A DNA stretch of 64,000 nt from Parageobacillus sp. KH3-4 (GTDB lineage Bacteria > Bacillota > Bacilli > Bacillales > Anoxybacillaceae), in NCBI RefSeq assembly GCF_022846435.1, contig NZ_AP025627.1:468001-532000 (forward strand). Reading direction: 5' to 3'. Positions 10,273-18,283 of the stretch are shown here, piece by piece; position 1 is the stretch's first letter; every line of letters starts with the position of its first letter. The notes under the pieces are model-generated. The model was not told where the DNA came from. It saw only the letters and a list, made by a program, of their open reading frames with translations, and searched no databases. The translations under genes and the position numbers were made by a program.

Positions 10273-10584
10273 GTGGCGTCTTTATTGGAATCGATCGAAA
10301 AAGAATGGAAACGCAGGGCCTACGAGGCGATGATTCATTGCCTGCAGTCCTATCAAGGGCAGGTCGAAGAAGCGATCGAGGAATTTCAACATGGCACTCG
10401 CGCATTTTATCGCGCAAATGACGAGTATGTTCCGCATTGGCAGGGGAAGTCGAGGGAAGCGTATGAATTGGTATACGGGGACTTGCGGCAAATCGAGACA
10501 CGTATTTATGCGATTGCAGACGATCTTCTTCATGAAATAAGCAGGGAAATCGCGCGAATCCGTCGAAAGATAGAGGAGCTATAA
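10273..10584 (+). CDS. small helical partner protein of the T7SS toxin (WXG/DUF5082-like)
   Basis: A 103-residue, almost all-helical protein with a WQGKS turn (W-x-G) in the middle and a charged C-terminal helix, like the small partner/targeting proteins encoded just before LXG-type toxins (YwqH/DUF5082-like). The GTG start has GGGGGAGG upstream. The TAA stop overlaps the toxin ATG (TAATG), so the two are translationally coupled. Its last 14 codons are duplicated before the second toxin copy at about 15738-15783. The exact family is uncertain. Confidence 0.7.
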   Translation: MASLLESIEKEWKRRAYEAMIHCLQSYQGQVEEAIEEFQHGTRAFYRANDEYVPHWQGKSREAYELVYGDLRQIETRIYAIADDLLHEISREIARIRRKIEEL

Positions 10585-11723
10585 TGACGACGATTCGAGT
10601 CAAGCCGGAAGAGCTGGAAACCGTAGCGAAGCATGTCCTCGATGCAGAAGACGCCTGCCGGCGTGCGCGAACCTCACTTTCCTGGGAACTGCCCTCTTTA
10701 GTGATGGAGATTCCGGGCATCGGCTCTGCCGCCATCCATGAGCTTACAGACGAACTGCTTCATTGGCTCCGGCGCTATGAAGAAAAGCTGAATGAAGCGG
10801 AGGAGCTGCTGTATCGGACGGCTGCGGCAATAAGACAGGCGGACCAAACGCTTGCCGACAACATGAAAGAATTCGGTCTGGAGCTTCTTGGCTGGTATGA
10901 CTTGCAGCGGGTGTTTGGGGAATATGACCCGGTGACAGGGGAACGTCTTTCATTTGGAGACCGCTTGTTTGCGGGAGGAATGTTATTGTTGTCGGTCATT
11001 CCTCCAGCTAAAGGAGCAGGCATTGCCGGTAAAGCAGCGGTGAAAGGAGCGAAAGCGGCCGGAACCGCAGCGGATGTTTCGAAATTGATCTCGCAAATGA
11101 AATATGTTCTCCGCTATGATAAAATGATGTCTGCCCTACAAGCGATATACCTCCAAGTCGTAAAAGCGCCGATTACCGAAACGATTCGTTCGTTCAAAAA
11201 GCAATGGGAGAACTTTCTCGAAAATGTTGGCTCTGTCCTGCGGGGACCGCAGCTAGCCGCCGATGGAGTTGGAGTGGTGCCAAGTGGACGGGTGATAGGA
11301 ATCGTGGATGAATCCGCCAGCTCGGCGCGCTTTTCGATGAGTCAAGTTGGAGAGAAAGGAACGGGTGATGTCGCTAAGGGTACGGGTAAATTTAGTAAGT
11401 ATGATGTAGGATTATATAAAGAAATAAAAGGTGTATCGGGGTTAGATGCACATCATGTTGGACAAAAAGCAATTATGAAAAAATTCATTCGAAATTATGA
11501 TCCAAATAATGCACCAGCAATATTAGTACCAAAAGCTGGACATACAAGAAAAGGTCCTAGGGGAATAGTTTCGAGAAGTTCAAAAGGAATTGAGAGTGCA
11601 AGACAATTATTAGCAAGAGATATAATGGAGTTAAGAAGAGTATATCCAGACATTCCTAATTCTCAACTTCGAAAATTAATTGAATTAAATAAACAATTGT
11701 ATCCAGAGATGAGAAGGAGATGA
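10584..11723 (+). CDS. T7SS polymorphic toxin: WXG-like + pre-toxin TG + AHH nuclease
   Basis: A 379-residue modular toxin. Residues 1-95 form a helical hairpin resembling WXG100 but without a clear W-x-G turn. Residues about 100-160 are the pre-toxin TG domain (GEYDPVTGERLSFGDRL, then a Gly/Ala/Lys hydrophobic segment). A linker runs to about 265, and the C-terminal tip carries L-D-A-H-H at 287-291, the signature of AHH nucleases (HNH/EndoVII fold). A sharp fall in GC content marks the start of the tip. This is the only copy in the array with an intact start, partner and reading frame, so it is the likely expressed effector. Confidence 0.8.
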   Translation: MTTIRVKPEELETVAKHVLDAEDACRRARTSLSWELPSLVMEIPGIGSAAIHELTDELLHWLRRYEEKLNEAEELLYRTAAAIRQADQTLADNMKEFGLELLGWYDLQRVFGEYDPVTGERLSFGDRLFAGGMLLLSVIPPAKGAGIAGKAAVKGAKAAGTAADVSKLISQMKYVLRYDKMMSALQAIYLQVVKAPITETIRSFKKQWENFLENVGSVLRGPQLAADGVGVVPSGRVIGIVDESASSARFSMSQVGEKGTGDVAKGTGKFSKYDVGLYKEIKGVSGLDAHHVGQKAIMKKFIRNYDPNNAPAILVPKAGHTRKGPRGIVSRSSKGIESARQLLARDIMELRRVYPDIPNSQLRKLIELNKQLYPEMRRR

Positions 11724-11728
11724 GATAT

Positions 11729-12079
11729 ATGAATAAAGAAGAGTTTGTTAAACTTTTACATCAGTCAATTATAAAAGAAAATCGTAATTTTTATCGAGAT
11801 ATATTCAATAATACTGATATTAATGAAGTTACAGACCCCTATTGGAAAGAAGCATTGATGTTTTATTCAGAACTATCAGATAAAAATAAAGAAATATTAT
11901 TTAAAATAATCGAACAAGTAGAAGTGGATGCTGTATCTAATATTTTAGGGGTGTTAGATGGGGTAGTATCAATAGGAGAAGAGGATATTGAGTTTAAAGT
12001 GACAATTAACGATAATAATGAACCAATTAATGGAGATTTACAAGACCTATTTTTGGAGTATGATGAAGAGAATAGGTAA
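11729..12079 (+). CDS. candidate immunity protein for the AHH toxin
   Basis: A 116-residue acidic, helical protein directly after the toxin, the classic immunity position. The ATG at 11729 is chosen because AAGGAGA (11714-11720) lies 8 nt upstream. An in-frame ATG at 11720 overlaps the toxin stop but sits on top of the ribosome binding site. I do not recognise the family. Low GC, like the toxin tip, suggests both arrived together. Confidence 0.65.
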   Translation: MNKEEFVKLLHQSIIKENRNFYRDIFNNTDINEVTDPYWKEALMFYSELSDKNKEILFKIIEQVEVDAVSNILGVLDGVVSIGEEDIEFKVTINDNNEPINGDLQDLFLEYDEENR

Positions 12080-12202
12080 CAAGTTTAGAGATACGATTTT
12101 GTATTTGCTAAAATACCATTTATAACTTTCTTTTAAAGTAATTTGTGAATTTGAGATACAATATATCGGTAGAACAAAAAGAAGGCTTCTAATAAATTAT
12201 AT

Positions 12203-12490
12203 TACCTTGATTGGCTTTATGCCTTTCAAGGTTTTTATTTTAAAACTAACAGATGTATCAAATAATAAAGTGCAATTACGAGAAAATTTATATATCGTTT
12301 TTACCAACATTTTAATTCAGACTTCATAATGGTTCCGCCTACTATGAGTTTGGCTGTGATGCATGGTGAAACTATTAACAACACTAATACCCTTCGAGTA
12401 TGCTTTAAAACACGAGAGAAGCTTTCTCGTGGCGAGAAAGAGGGTATAAACTTTTAACTGACTGTGACAATAAAAAGCTGGCAAATTACT
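12203..12490 (+). repeat. inter-cassette repeat, copy A (with terminator hairpin)
   Basis: This gene-free stretch starts with ACCTTGA (12204-12210) pairing with TCAAGGT (12226-12232) plus a T-run, an intrinsic terminator. It continues with about 250 bp closely similar to 16668-16935, including a second conserved hairpin CACGAGA...TCTCGTG. A frame reading S-L-A-x-M-H-G...N-T-L-R-V-x-F-K-T-R-E-K is kept in both copies, so the repeat may descend from a gene. The stretch from 12491 to the recombinase holds a candidate promoter (TATAAT at 12521-12526). Confidence 0.75.
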
Positions 12491-12586
12491 TTTGTATTGT
12501 ATTTTCACTAGAGACGGTCGTATAATACTCGTCATTATTAAAAAGCGTTACATAAATTGTAATTTTCGTAACGGGGGGATGTAACA

Positions 12587-13363
12587 TTGAATGTTGTCGG
12601 GTATATACGAGTCTCGACACAGGGGCAAGTCAAAGATGGATACAGCTTAAAATACCAAGAGGAGGAAATACAAGCGTATTGCGAAAAACATGGTTGGAAT
12701 TTGATACATATATTTAGAGATGAAGGAATCAACGGGGCAAAAATTAATGAAGAAGCGTTGGAAGTGGACAGGGTGGGCTTACAAGAGATGTTAGCCCACC
12801 TTTCTTCTCTCCAAATTAAGTATGTCGTGGTGTTAAACACAAGCCGGTTGTGGCGCTCTGACATGGTGAGAGTGTTGATTCATCGAGAGTTACAGAAGTA
12901 TGGGGTGGATATTAAAAGTATTGAACAGCCAAATTACAGTATCTACAAAAAAGACCTAAGTGATATATTGGTCAATGGACTAATGGAGTTATTAGACCAA
13001 TATCAGCGATTGGAAATTGCTTTAAAACTAAAGAAAGGTCGGCATAAAAAAGCAAAAGAAGGAGGATATGCCGGAGGAAGAGCGACTTTTGGTTATAGGA
13101 AGTTAAGGGGAGAAAAAGAGTTAAGAGTCGACGAGGATAAAGCCAAAGCCGTACAACGAGTGTTTGAGTTAAGAGAGCAACATCCTACATGGTCTTTTAC
13201 TCGAATTGCTGATGTGTTAAACAAGGAAGGGCATTTGACGACACAAGGTAAGCCCTTTACCAAAGTACAAGTGAAACGGATTTTAGACCGAAAGGACTTT
13301 TATAAAGGGATATATACCTATGGAAGCATACAGGCGAAAGGGAAACACCAAGCCATTCTTTAA
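12587..13363 (+). CDS. short serine recombinase
   Basis: A 258-residue site-specific recombinase. The N-terminal resolvase domain has GYIRVSTQGQ, with Ser10 as the expected nucleophile, and the R-L-W-R-S-D segment. The recombinase domain (about 145-255) carries GRHKKAKEGGYAGG and the winged-helix part. It lacks the long coiled coil and zinc ribbon of large serine integrases and is much shorter than their usual 450-550 residues. It starts at TTG 12587 after GGGGGG. It lies exactly where a pre-toxin module would follow inter-cassette repeat A, so it or its element replaced part of the array. Confidence 0.85.
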   Translation: MNVVGYIRVSTQGQVKDGYSLKYQEEEIQAYCEKHGWNLIHIFRDEGINGAKINEEALEVDRVGLQEMLAHLSSLQIKYVVVLNTSRLWRSDMVRVLIHRELQKYGVDIKSIEQPNYSIYKKDLSDILVNGLMELLDQYQRLEIALKLKKGRHKKAKEGGYAGGRATFGYRKLRGEKELRVDEDKAKAVQRVFELREQHPTWSFTRIADVLNKEGHLTTQGKPFTKVQVKRILDRKDFYKGIYTYGSIQAKGKHQAIL

Positions 13364-13524
13364 AGCGGTCACTTAAAAAATACATGAAATTTCTTATATA
13401 TCCGTATAGATGATACATCCATGGACAGGCTTTTGTACCAATGCGCATCTAAAATGGTGAACGCTCGAACTAAGGTTGCCGCCATGGGAGTCATCATCAA
13501 ACTCAATGGATTGGGGGAGGATGT
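13364..13524 (+). ncRNA. candidate IS110 bridge RNA region
   Basis: The 161-nt non-coding left end before the IS110 transposase is where IS110-group elements encode their bridge RNA. It can fold: GATGAT...CCATGG (13411-13423) faces CCATGG...ATCATC (13482-13498) around an inner loop with ACCA/TGGT pairing. Structure was judged by eye; neither the element ends nor the core dinucleotide were determined. Confidence 0.4.
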
Positions 13525-14760
13525 ATGCATCACAAACAACGGCATATTTACGTGGGGATTGATTTACATAAACACCATCATACGGCGGTTATCATCAACT
13601 GTTGGCATGAAAGATTAGGAGAGATTCAATTTGAAAATAAGCCCGCGGCTTTTACGGATTTTTTCATCAAGGTTCGTCAATTAGTACCTGAGAATATGAC
13701 ACTGGTCTTCGGTTTAGAGGACGTTGGTGGATACGGACGAGCATTGGCAACGTTTTTAGTTGATCATGGGCAAATGGTAAAAGAAGTGAATCCCGCTTTG
13801 TCTTATGCCGAACGTAATAGTTATCCTACGATGCAAAAAAGCGATAGCTGGGATGCGGAATGTGTAGCGAGAGTTCTTGTAAACAAACTAGATTTTTTGC
13901 CGGATGCAGAGCCAAAGGATGTATATTGGTCTATTAAACAGCTAGTCACAAGAAGAAACGCCCTTGTGAAAGCCCAAGGGGCGCTGAAAAACCAGCTTCA
14001 TGTACAATTAAGCCATCATTACCCCAGCTATAAGAAATTTTTTGCGGAAGTAGACGGAAAAACAGCATTAGCATTTTGGGAAAGATATCCGTCACCATCG
14101 TGTTTAGAGGAAGTAAGGATAGATGAGCTTACTGCTTTTTTACAAGCTGTTAGCCACAACACTTGTTCAAGAAAGAAAGCAAAAGAAATACTAGAACTTG
14201 TGAAAACAGATGGAACGACCACCAAACAATACCAAGAAACACGGGATTTCCTCGTGCAAAGCATGGTGAGAGATTTGCGCTTTAAAAAGCAGGAAATGGC
14301 ATTGGTCAAAGGAGAACTAAGAAAATTAATGAAATTACTCGATTACCAACTGGAGACAATGCCGGGGATTGATGTAGTGACAGCATCCGCCTTGGTTGCC
14401 GAGATTGGAGATATTCAGCGTTTTCCAAATGCCAATAAACTTGCTCGTTATGCGGGAATTGCGCCTGTGCATTTTGGCTCTGGAGGAAAAGGAAAAGACC
14501 ACAAAAGCAAACAAGGCAATCGAACGTTACATGCGTTATTTTATCAATTAGCGATACAACAAATACAAGTGGCAAAAGAAAGTAAAAAGCCAAGAAATCC
14601 TATATTTTATGAATACTACCAACGCAAGCGAAAGGAAGGCAAAACAAAAGGACAAGCGTTGGTTTGTATCATGAGAAGGCTGGTAAATATTATTTATGGC
14701 ATGATGAAGCATAAAACGGCTTATCAATTGCCGAATATAACAGAGCGAAAGGTAATTTAA
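13525..14760 (+). mobile_element. IS110-family transposase (insertion sequence)
   Basis: A 411-residue DEDD transposase/recombinase. The N-terminal RuvC-like domain has D13 (VGIDLHK), E65 (GLEDVGG), D107 and D110 (DSWDAE). The C-terminal Transposase_20 domain has MPGID...VAEIGD and GSGGKGKDHKS with the candidate nucleophile Ser319. Length and domain order are normal for the family, so it may be active. It lies immediately upstream of an orphan toxin tip and probably helped to truncate that gene. Confidence 0.92.
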
Positions 14761-14803
14761 TAGGTAGTCTTTTTTTATAATAGCTTTTAAGATTACTACA
14801 TAG

Positions 14804-15232
14804 GGTACTGTTAATCTTAATTCAGTTCCATCTGTAAAGAATGGTGAATTTAATAGATGGTTCAATTCACTAACTCCTGATGAGTTTGACGAAGTATGGT
14901 CTGACCCTAGGTTAAGAAAAGCCATTGAAAGTAGACTTAGACATCCAGGTGGGTTTCATGAGTGGCATTTAGTATCTCGAGCTCCTACTTTTAAACGGTG
15001 GGGTGTAACAGCAGAACAAATTAAGGAATTAAGAACTGCTATAGAAGATGTTAAGTTTGTTAATCCAAAAGGAGTTCATGGCGGCAAGGGTTCTACGAGA
15101 GCTCATAATGAATTATTAGAGATTATTGATTCTTCACCAGATTATGCAACATTCAAGAGACGACTCCAAAATTGGGCTAATTATAGATTAGAAGGTGGAG
15201 TAGAATCTTTACCGGAAGGTCTTAGACCATAA
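14804..15232 (+). pseudogene. orphan toxin tip (HEWH-type polymorphic toxin C-terminus)
   Basis: A 142-codon open frame with no start codon context, bounded upstream by an in-frame TAG at 14801 and downstream by TAA at 15230. It encodes a domain with GGFHEWHLVSRAP, KFVNPKG.HGG and AHNELLEIIDSS, which I recognise as a C-terminal tip common in Bacillus LXG/Rhs-type toxins (probably a nuclease). The N-terminal secretion and pre-toxin parts are missing; IS110 and the recombinase occupy their place. Its Imm22-type immunity gene follows after 26 bp. Confidence 0.75.
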
Positions 15233-15258
15233 AAAAGCTAAGGGGGAGTATGAAGTAT

Positions 15259-15633
15259 ATGGAGAAGGAAGGGTTTGTATCATTATTTATTGGCAACTTT
15301 AAGTCATATAAGGATCTTCAAAACTATATTTTGAATAGTTATACAGAAGATGGAGATTTACTACCTTCCGAATTTGAAAAAGACTTTAACATTGATTACT
15401 ATAATGAAGATTTTAGGGAAGTAGAATTCTACGATGAACCATCGAATGATTTACGTGTTCTACTTGAAGGTTTTTCTTATGATGAGGAGATAATTCCAAA
15501 ATTTATAGAGCTCTGCGGTGAGCGTTTAAATCAAGAAATGAACTCAGTTATTTTACTTTATAACTTTCAATATAATGGACATGTCAATGAAAAAAATCAG
15601 TTTAGATTTTTAGGAACCGTGCAATATAAGTAA
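15259..15633 (+). CDS. Imm22-family immunity protein
   Basis: A 124-residue protein with EGFVSLFIGNF near its start and YTEDGD...SEFEKDFNIDYY, typical of the immunity protein 22 (DUF4284) family that accompanies toxin tips of the preceding type. The ATG at 15259 is 10 nt from AGGGGGAG (15241-15248); the ATG at 15250 is too close to it. The gene is intact although its cognate toxin is truncated. Confidence 0.8.
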   Translation: MEKEGFVSLFIGNFKSYKDLQNYILNSYTEDGDLLPSEFEKDFNIDYYNEDFREVEFYDEPSNDLRVLLEGFSYDEEIIPKFIELCGERLNQEMNSVILLYNFQYNGHVNEKNQFRFLGTVQYK

Positions 15634-15640
15634 TTATAAA

Positions 15641-15686
15641 CACCTTGAATGAGTGTTCAACACTCTTTCAAGGTTTCATTTTTTAT
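15641..15686 (+). terminator. intrinsic terminator after Imm22 gene
   Basis: ACCTTGAATGAGTG (15642-15655) pairs with CACTCTTTCAAGGT (15661-15674), followed by a T-rich tract. It has the same ACCTTGA/TCAAGGT ends as the other cassette terminators but a different loop. Confidence 0.75.
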
Positions 15687-15737
15687 TTTATAAAAGGGGA
15701 GTGCAACATTTTTGATTCGTTACTTAAAAGTAATGAG

Positions 15738-15783
15738 AAGGGAAATTGCACGGATACAGCGAAAGTTAGAGGATATACAATGA
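15738..15783 (+). pseudogene. duplicated 3' end of the toxin partner gene
   Basis: The frame reading REIARIQRKLEDIQ then TGA matches the last residues (REIARIRRKIEEL) of the 10273-10584 partner. Only this remnant is present, again overlapping the next toxin ATG by one or two bases. Confidence 0.75.
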
Positions 15784-16363
15784 CGACGATTCGAGTCAAG
15801 CCGGAAGAGCTGGAAACCGTAGCGAAGCATGTCCCTGATGCGGAAGACGCCTGCTGTCGTGCGCGAACCTCACTTTCCTGGGAACTGCCCTCTCTCGTGA
15901 CGGAGATTCCGGGCATCGGCTCTGCCGCCATCCACGAGCTTACAGACGAACTGCTTCATTGGCTCCGGTGCTATGAAGAAAAGCTGAATGAAGCGGAGGA
16001 ACTGCTGTATCGGACAGCTGCGGCCATCAGACAGGCAGACCAAACGCTTGCCGACAACATGAAAGAATTCGGTCTGGAGCTTCTTGGCTGGTATGACTTG
16101 CAGCGGGTGTTTGGTGAATATGACCCGGTGACAGGGGAACGTCTTTCATTTGGAGACCGCTTGTTTGCGGGAGGAATGCTGTTGGCCTCTTTAAAGATGT
16201 GGCCATTTTATCCCAAAAACAGATTCGAAAATTAATTGAGAGAGATAGCTCTTCTTCTGATTTTTGGAAAAATAGAGCGTTAACTTGGACTGCAAGAGAC
16301 AATGAATATTTGATAAGAGGAGAAATACCTAGCAAATTCATAAAAATTTCTCCTAAGGAGTGA
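15780..16363 (+). pseudogene. toxin copy 2: N-terminal module joined out of frame to a toxin tail
   Basis: From the ATG at 15780 (AGAGGA upstream), about 134 codons are nearly identical to the first toxin through the pre-toxin start (GDRLFAGGMLL). The sequence then jumps to unrelated AT-rich DNA, and the frame ends after 16 more codons at 16235. In another frame the downstream DNA encodes the end of a different toxin (about 16184-16363, ending IPSKFIKISPKE then TGA). An internal deletion with a frameshift has therefore removed most of the pre-toxin and tip. The tail is too short to assign to a toxin family. Confidence 0.75.
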
Positions 16364-16369
16364 GTATAT

Positions 16370-16651
16370 ATGTTTTTATATTTCCAAGATGAATGTCTAG
16401 GTGAAATACAAAATATCAACACTGAAGGCATGTGGATGTATGGTAAACTTATACCTAATCAAAATATAGTAAAGTTTAAAGAGTTTTTTAAGGCTCTGAC
16501 GGATGAAGAAAACGATTTTAAAGAGAGTGAATATAATGAAGAATGGCTGAAAGATGAAAATTGGTTTATTGTGGATAATCATCAAAATAAAAGAGGAATT
16601 TATTTGCCGGCTGTGTATGAAGACGGGGAAATAAATTGGAGATCGAGGTAA
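16370..16651 (+). CDS. candidate immunity protein of toxin copy 2
   Basis: A 93-residue acidic protein starting 6 bp after the toxin-tail stop, with TAAGGAG well placed. Tryptophan-rich C-terminal half (EEWLKDENWFIV, GEINWRSR). Family not recognised; immunity function is inferred from position, size and charge. It remains open although the toxin in front is destroyed. Confidence 0.55.
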   Translation: MFLYFQDECLGEIQNINTEGMWMYGKLIPNQNIVKFKEFFKALTDEENDFKESEYNEEWLKDENWFIVDNHQNKRGIYLPAVYEDGEINWRSR

Positions 16652-16667
16652 CTTGATTTAGAACGAA

Positions 16668-16935
16668 GACCTTGATTGGCTATAAGCCTTTCAAGGTTTT
16701 TCTAAACTATATCAAATAATAAAGTGTGTTTACGAGAGAATATAAGTATGTTTTTTACTAACATTTTAATTCAGAGTTCATGATGGTTCACCTGCAACGA
16801 GTTTGGCTGCAATGCATGGTAAAGCGACTAACGCCACTAATACCCTTCGAGTACACTTTAAAACACGAGAGAAAGGAATCTCGTGGCGAGAAATAGGATA
16901 TAAACTTTTAACCGACTGTATGTAACAATAATAAT
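16668..16935 (+). repeat. inter-cassette repeat, copy B
   Basis: Second copy of the repeat at 12203-12490. It starts with the ACCTTGA/TCAAGGT terminator (16669-16697) and runs straight into a pre-toxin module at 16938. The 3' boundary therefore marks where a pre-toxin module joins the previous cassette. Confidence 0.75.
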
Positions 16936-16937
16936 AA

Positions 16938-17888
16938 ATGGCTGGTTTGGAACTCGTTGGCTGGTATGATGTGCAGCGGATGTTTGGGGAATATGATCCG
17001 GTGACAGAGGAACGTCTTTCATTTGGAGACCGCTTGTTTGCGGGAGGAATGTTATTGTTGTCGGTCATTCCTCCAGCTAAAGGAGCAGGCGTTGCCGGTA
17101 AAGCAGCGGTGAAAGGAGCGAAAGCGGCCGGAACCACAGCGGAGGTTTCGAAATGGATCTCGAAAACGAAAAACGTCCTGAATGTTGATAAAATCAAAGG
17201 GGCTTTACAAACGATCTATCACCAAGTCATCAAAGGGCCAATCACCGAAACAATCCGGTCGTTCAAACATCAATGGGAGAACTTTCTCGAAAATGTTGGC
17301 TCTGTCCTGCGGGGACCGCAGCTAGCCGCCGATGGAGTTGGAGTGGTGCCAAGTGGGCGGATGATAGGAATCGCTGAAGAATCCGCCAGCTCGGTGCGCA
17401 TTTCGATGAGTCAAGCCGGGGATGAGGTGGTTGGTAAAGGGATAGGTAAAGGAAAAAATGAAAGTCCTAGGAATAAGCCTGGAGTAGTGAGTGAAAGTTT
17501 TAAATTCGATAGAAGTCTTCAAAAGCAAACAAAACTAATGTACAATAAAGGTGCCATTGGAATTATTCCAAAAGAGATTCGAGATAAACTTGTTGGAAAA
17601 AAATTTAATTCTTTTGATGACTTTAGAAAAGAGTTTTGGAAATGCGTTGCAAATTCGAGTTATGCAAAAGAATTTAGGAGTAGAAATATCGCACGAATGT
17701 TAGAAGGAAACGCACCTATTGCTCCAAAGGCTGAACATTACGGCAAGCTTAAATCATATATACTTCACCATAAACAGCCTATTGAGAAAGGTGGAGAAGT
17801 TTATAATCTTGACAATCTGATTATTACATCACCTAGAATGCACCAAATAATTTTAGACCCTGCATACCACTTTGGTAAAAAAGGTTGA
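16938..17888 (+). pseudogene. toxin copy 3: pre-toxin + colicin E9-like HNH nuclease, N-terminus missing
   Basis: A 316-codon frame that starts inside the module (GLELVGWYDVQ), so it lacks the WXG-like secretion region, and no Shine-Dalgarno precedes the ATG. The pre-toxin and linker match the first toxin up to about residue 165. The tip has P-x-E-I-R-D-K-L, FDDFRKEFW and a C-terminal H-H-K...G-G-x-V-Y-N-L-D-N-L...H motif (His277/His278), as in the DNase domain of colicin E9/pyocin S-type HNH toxins. Probably a silent cassette: the tip is intact but cannot be secreted as it stands. Confidence 0.78.
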
Positions 17889-17911
17889 TATCCTAAGAAA
17901 GGGTGAATATT

Positions 17912-18124
17912 ATGGAAAATAAACTATCTAAAGAGGAATTGATTGAACTTGTAAAAAAAATATGCGATCCTAAATTATCTGATGAAGAGGTAAGTGAATA
18001 TATTGATATTTTGGAAAAAAATGTTCCTCATCCAGCTCCAAGTGACCTGATTTTTTGGAATGATGAAGAATTATCACCAGAGGAAATAGTAGAAATAGCT
18101 TTAAATTATAAAGATCGTAATTAA
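17912..18124 (+). CDS. Im9-like colicin/pyocin immunity protein
   Basis: A 70-residue acidic protein of the colicin/pyocin DNase immunity family. It shows ELVKKICD at the first helix, the helix-III region HPAPSDLIFW (compare SDLIYY in Im9, where the two Tyr contact the nuclease) and the end SPEEIVEIALNYK. It follows the E9-like tip by 23 bp with AAAGGGTGA before the ATG at 17912 (an earlier GTG at 17903 is less likely). The nuclease/immunity pairing supports both assignments. Confidence 0.85.
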   Translation: MENKLSKEELIELVKKICDPKLSDEEVSEYIDILEKNVPHPAPSDLIFWNDEELSPEEIVEIALNYKDRN

Positions 18125-18163
18125 ATGTGAGATAGTTTTAAATGGACTTAAAGTAAAAAGATG

Positions 18164-18201
18164 TAACCTTGATTGGTTATAAGCCTTTCAAGGTTTTTTA
18201 T
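18164..18201 (+). terminator. cassette terminator (short third repeat copy)
   Basis: ACCTTGA (18166-18172) pairs with TCAAGGT (18188-18194) before a T-run. Only the first 70 bp or so of the inter-cassette repeat are recognisable here. Confidence 0.75.
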
Positions 18202-18283
18202 TTTAAAACTAATCGCTGTGTAAAATAATGCGTGTTTATGTGAGGAGTAAATTAGTATATTATTTTGGGTCTCCTTTTTCAAT

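Noticed and set aside
10268-10735. 155-codon minus-strand frame over the toxin partner and toxin start
   Set aside because: It is antisense to two well-supported coupled genes, and a similar frame recurs at 15683-15931 only because the module is duplicated.
12317-12535. Minus-strand frame in inter-cassette repeat A
   Set aside because: Not conserved in copy B and without a ribosome binding site.
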